Below are positions 5,264 through 6,027 of a DNA stretch of 6,027 bases, in pieces; the stretch's first letter is position 1, and each line of letters opens with the position of its first letter. Source of the stretch: JAPXSY01 sp034003585 (lineage in GTDB: Bacteria; Verrucomicrobiota; Kiritimatiellia; RFP12; UBA1067); the NCBI GenBank assembly GCA_034003585.1, contig JAVEYH010000163.1, positions 1 to 6,027 of the forward strand. The letters run 5' to 3'. The notes beneath the pieces were generated by a model that saw only the letters and a list, made by a program, of their open reading frames with translations, ran no database searches and was not told the origin of the DNA. The translations under genes were made by a program, and so were the position numbers.

Positions 5264-6027
5264 TTACCGCATCATCAGGAGGGTGCCGCCTTTTGAGACC
5301 GACGCGTAAATCGCAGTTCCGTCCGTGGCGATCCGGCGGATCAGGCTGGCGTCCTCATCGAGCCCCGTGCCGGTCAGGGTCCATGAGGCGAGGTTGGCGG
5401 GGTTGATGACCCCGCCCGCGGCGGTCAGAATGATCCGGCGCTCTTTTTCGGGAATCGGGCCGGAAGGTGTGCAACCGAGATCCACGGTGCCGCCGCCTCC
5501 GACGGTCACGGTTCCGGTCACGGTGACGCGGTCGTTGGTCCATCCGCCCGCGGTTGCGCAGGCGCGCAGGGAACAGGCGAGCCCGTCGGCGAGCACAAGA
5601 TTCCCCATGATCGTAAGCGCCGAACCGGTCGGGGCCGCGAGCGTTCCGCTGACGCTCAGCAGGTTGGTGACTTGGATCGCGCCCTCCGTCGCCAGCGTGC
5701 CGGTGCCCGAGAGCGAGTCCAGCGTGGTGAGCGCGCCGGCGAGCGTGCAGAAGGAGTTGCCGTCGATCGCGGTTTCTTTGGGTGCGCCGGCAAGGGATGC
5801 CGAGAAGACGGGCGAGTTGGTGATCAGCAGCAGCTCCGCATTCGCGATCGCGGGCAAACGCACTACCGTGTTGGAGGGCAGGTCGCAGAGCGAGACCGTG
5901 TCCGCGCTGTCACCCAGGTCGACCTGGCCGAAGAGGGCGACCTCTCCGCCGAAACGGATGAGGTCATTCTCCTCCCCGCCGTGGAGCGCATACCCGGAGG
6001 CGGCCGATTCCAGGGCGTTGCTTTCCG
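5264..6027 (-). CDS. Beta-strand-repeat surface protein, C-terminal 253 residues (5' end outside window)
   Basis: The reading frame is open from the right edge to the TAA at 5266-5264. The N-terminus lies outside, so no start is assigned; a GTG at 5863 lies inside the continuous frame and is not a credible start. The visible part is rich in Gly, Thr, Leu, Ala and Val and forms short alternating strands, such as LSGTGTLATEGAIQVTNLLS, NLLSVSGTLAAP, LTIMGNLVLADG and VTVTGTVTVGGGGTVDLG. This is typical of right-handed beta-helix or autotransporter-associated beta-strand repeat proteins. The last 60 or so residues (ERRIILTAAGGVINPANL, SWTLTGTGLDED, then SVSKGGTLLMMR) resemble the closing unit of such proteins in Kiritimatiellota and Verrucomicrobia, from memory. 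No outer-membrane beta-barrel, PEP-CTERM helix or other recognised sorting tail is visible. It probably acts at the cell surface or is secreted; substrate or partner is unknown. The TAA is 24 bases before the SUMF1 gene, so the two are likely co-transcribed. Confidence 0.7.
   Translation of the reverse strand, partial: ESNALESAASGYALHGGEENDLIRFGGEVALFGQVDLGDSADTVSLCDLPSNTVVRLPAIANAELLLITNSPVFSASLAGAPKETAIDGNSFCTLAGALTTLDSLSGTGTLATEGAIQVTNLLSVSGTLAAPTGSALTIMGNLVLADGLACSLRACATAGGWTNDRVTVTGTVTVGGGGTVDLGCTPSGPIPEKERRIILTAAGGVINPANLASWTLTGTGLDEDASLIRRIATDGTAIYASVSKGGTLLMMR

Noticed and set aside
4244..5296. A 350-codon open frame on the plus strand opposite the first SUMF1 module.
   Set aside because: It is compositionally biased with no family motif, and the opposite strand encodes well-recognised SUMF1 motifs across the same region. 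It is a shadow frame.
5944..5990. An RTX-like calcium-binding repeat in the beta-repeat protein (GGEENDLIR, 5978 to 5954).
   Set aside because: There is only one degenerate match, with the second conserved Gly replaced by Glu and no following nonapeptide repeats. It is more simply part of the beta-strand repeat region.

Overview
The window reads as one block of four genes, all on the minus strand, running from position 6027 down to position 1. Both outer genes are cut by the window edges. The gaps between genes are only 23 to 28 bases. Each of the three visible starts has a purine-rich ribosome binding site 6 to 8 bases upstream. I see no terminator hairpin or internal promoter, so a single transcript is the simplest reading. 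There are no RNA genes, CRISPR arrays, insertion sequences or gene-free stretches over 300 bases.

In transcription order: (1) 6027-5264 encodes the C-terminal 253 residues of a low-complexity, Gly/Thr/Val/Leu/Ala-rich beta-repeat protein resembling autotransporter-associated beta-strand proteins. (2) 5239-2942 encodes a secreted 765-residue protein made of two copies of the same module. Each module is a small beta-sandwich-like segment followed by a formylglycine-generating-enzyme/sulfatase-modifying-factor (FGE/SUMF1) fold domain. (3) 2913-1018 encodes a 631-residue SIS-domain protein related to MurNAc-6-phosphate etherase (MurQ) and the glucokinase regulatory protein (GKRP). Unexpectedly, it starts with a clear lipoprotein signal peptide. 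(4) 994-1 encodes the first 331 residues of a secreted protein that looks like a TIM-barrel glycoside hydrolase of the DUF6259 type.

High G+C, strong G/C preference at third codon positions, secreted SUMF1-type proteins, beta-strand-repeat proteins and a DUF6259-like hydrolase together suggest the PVC superphylum, most likely Kiritimatiellota or a related Verrucomicrobia/Lentisphaerae lineage. This is inferred from gene content; no marker gene is present.

Genes 2, 3 and 4 each have their own export signal, and gene 1 is of a normally surface-exposed type. The locus therefore looks like a cell-envelope or surface unit, plausibly for binding and degrading a complex glycan. The most interesting element is gene 3: a family known for cytoplasmic sugar-phosphate chemistry or regulation appears here as a predicted envelope lipoprotein with two SIS halves and reshuffled active-site residues.
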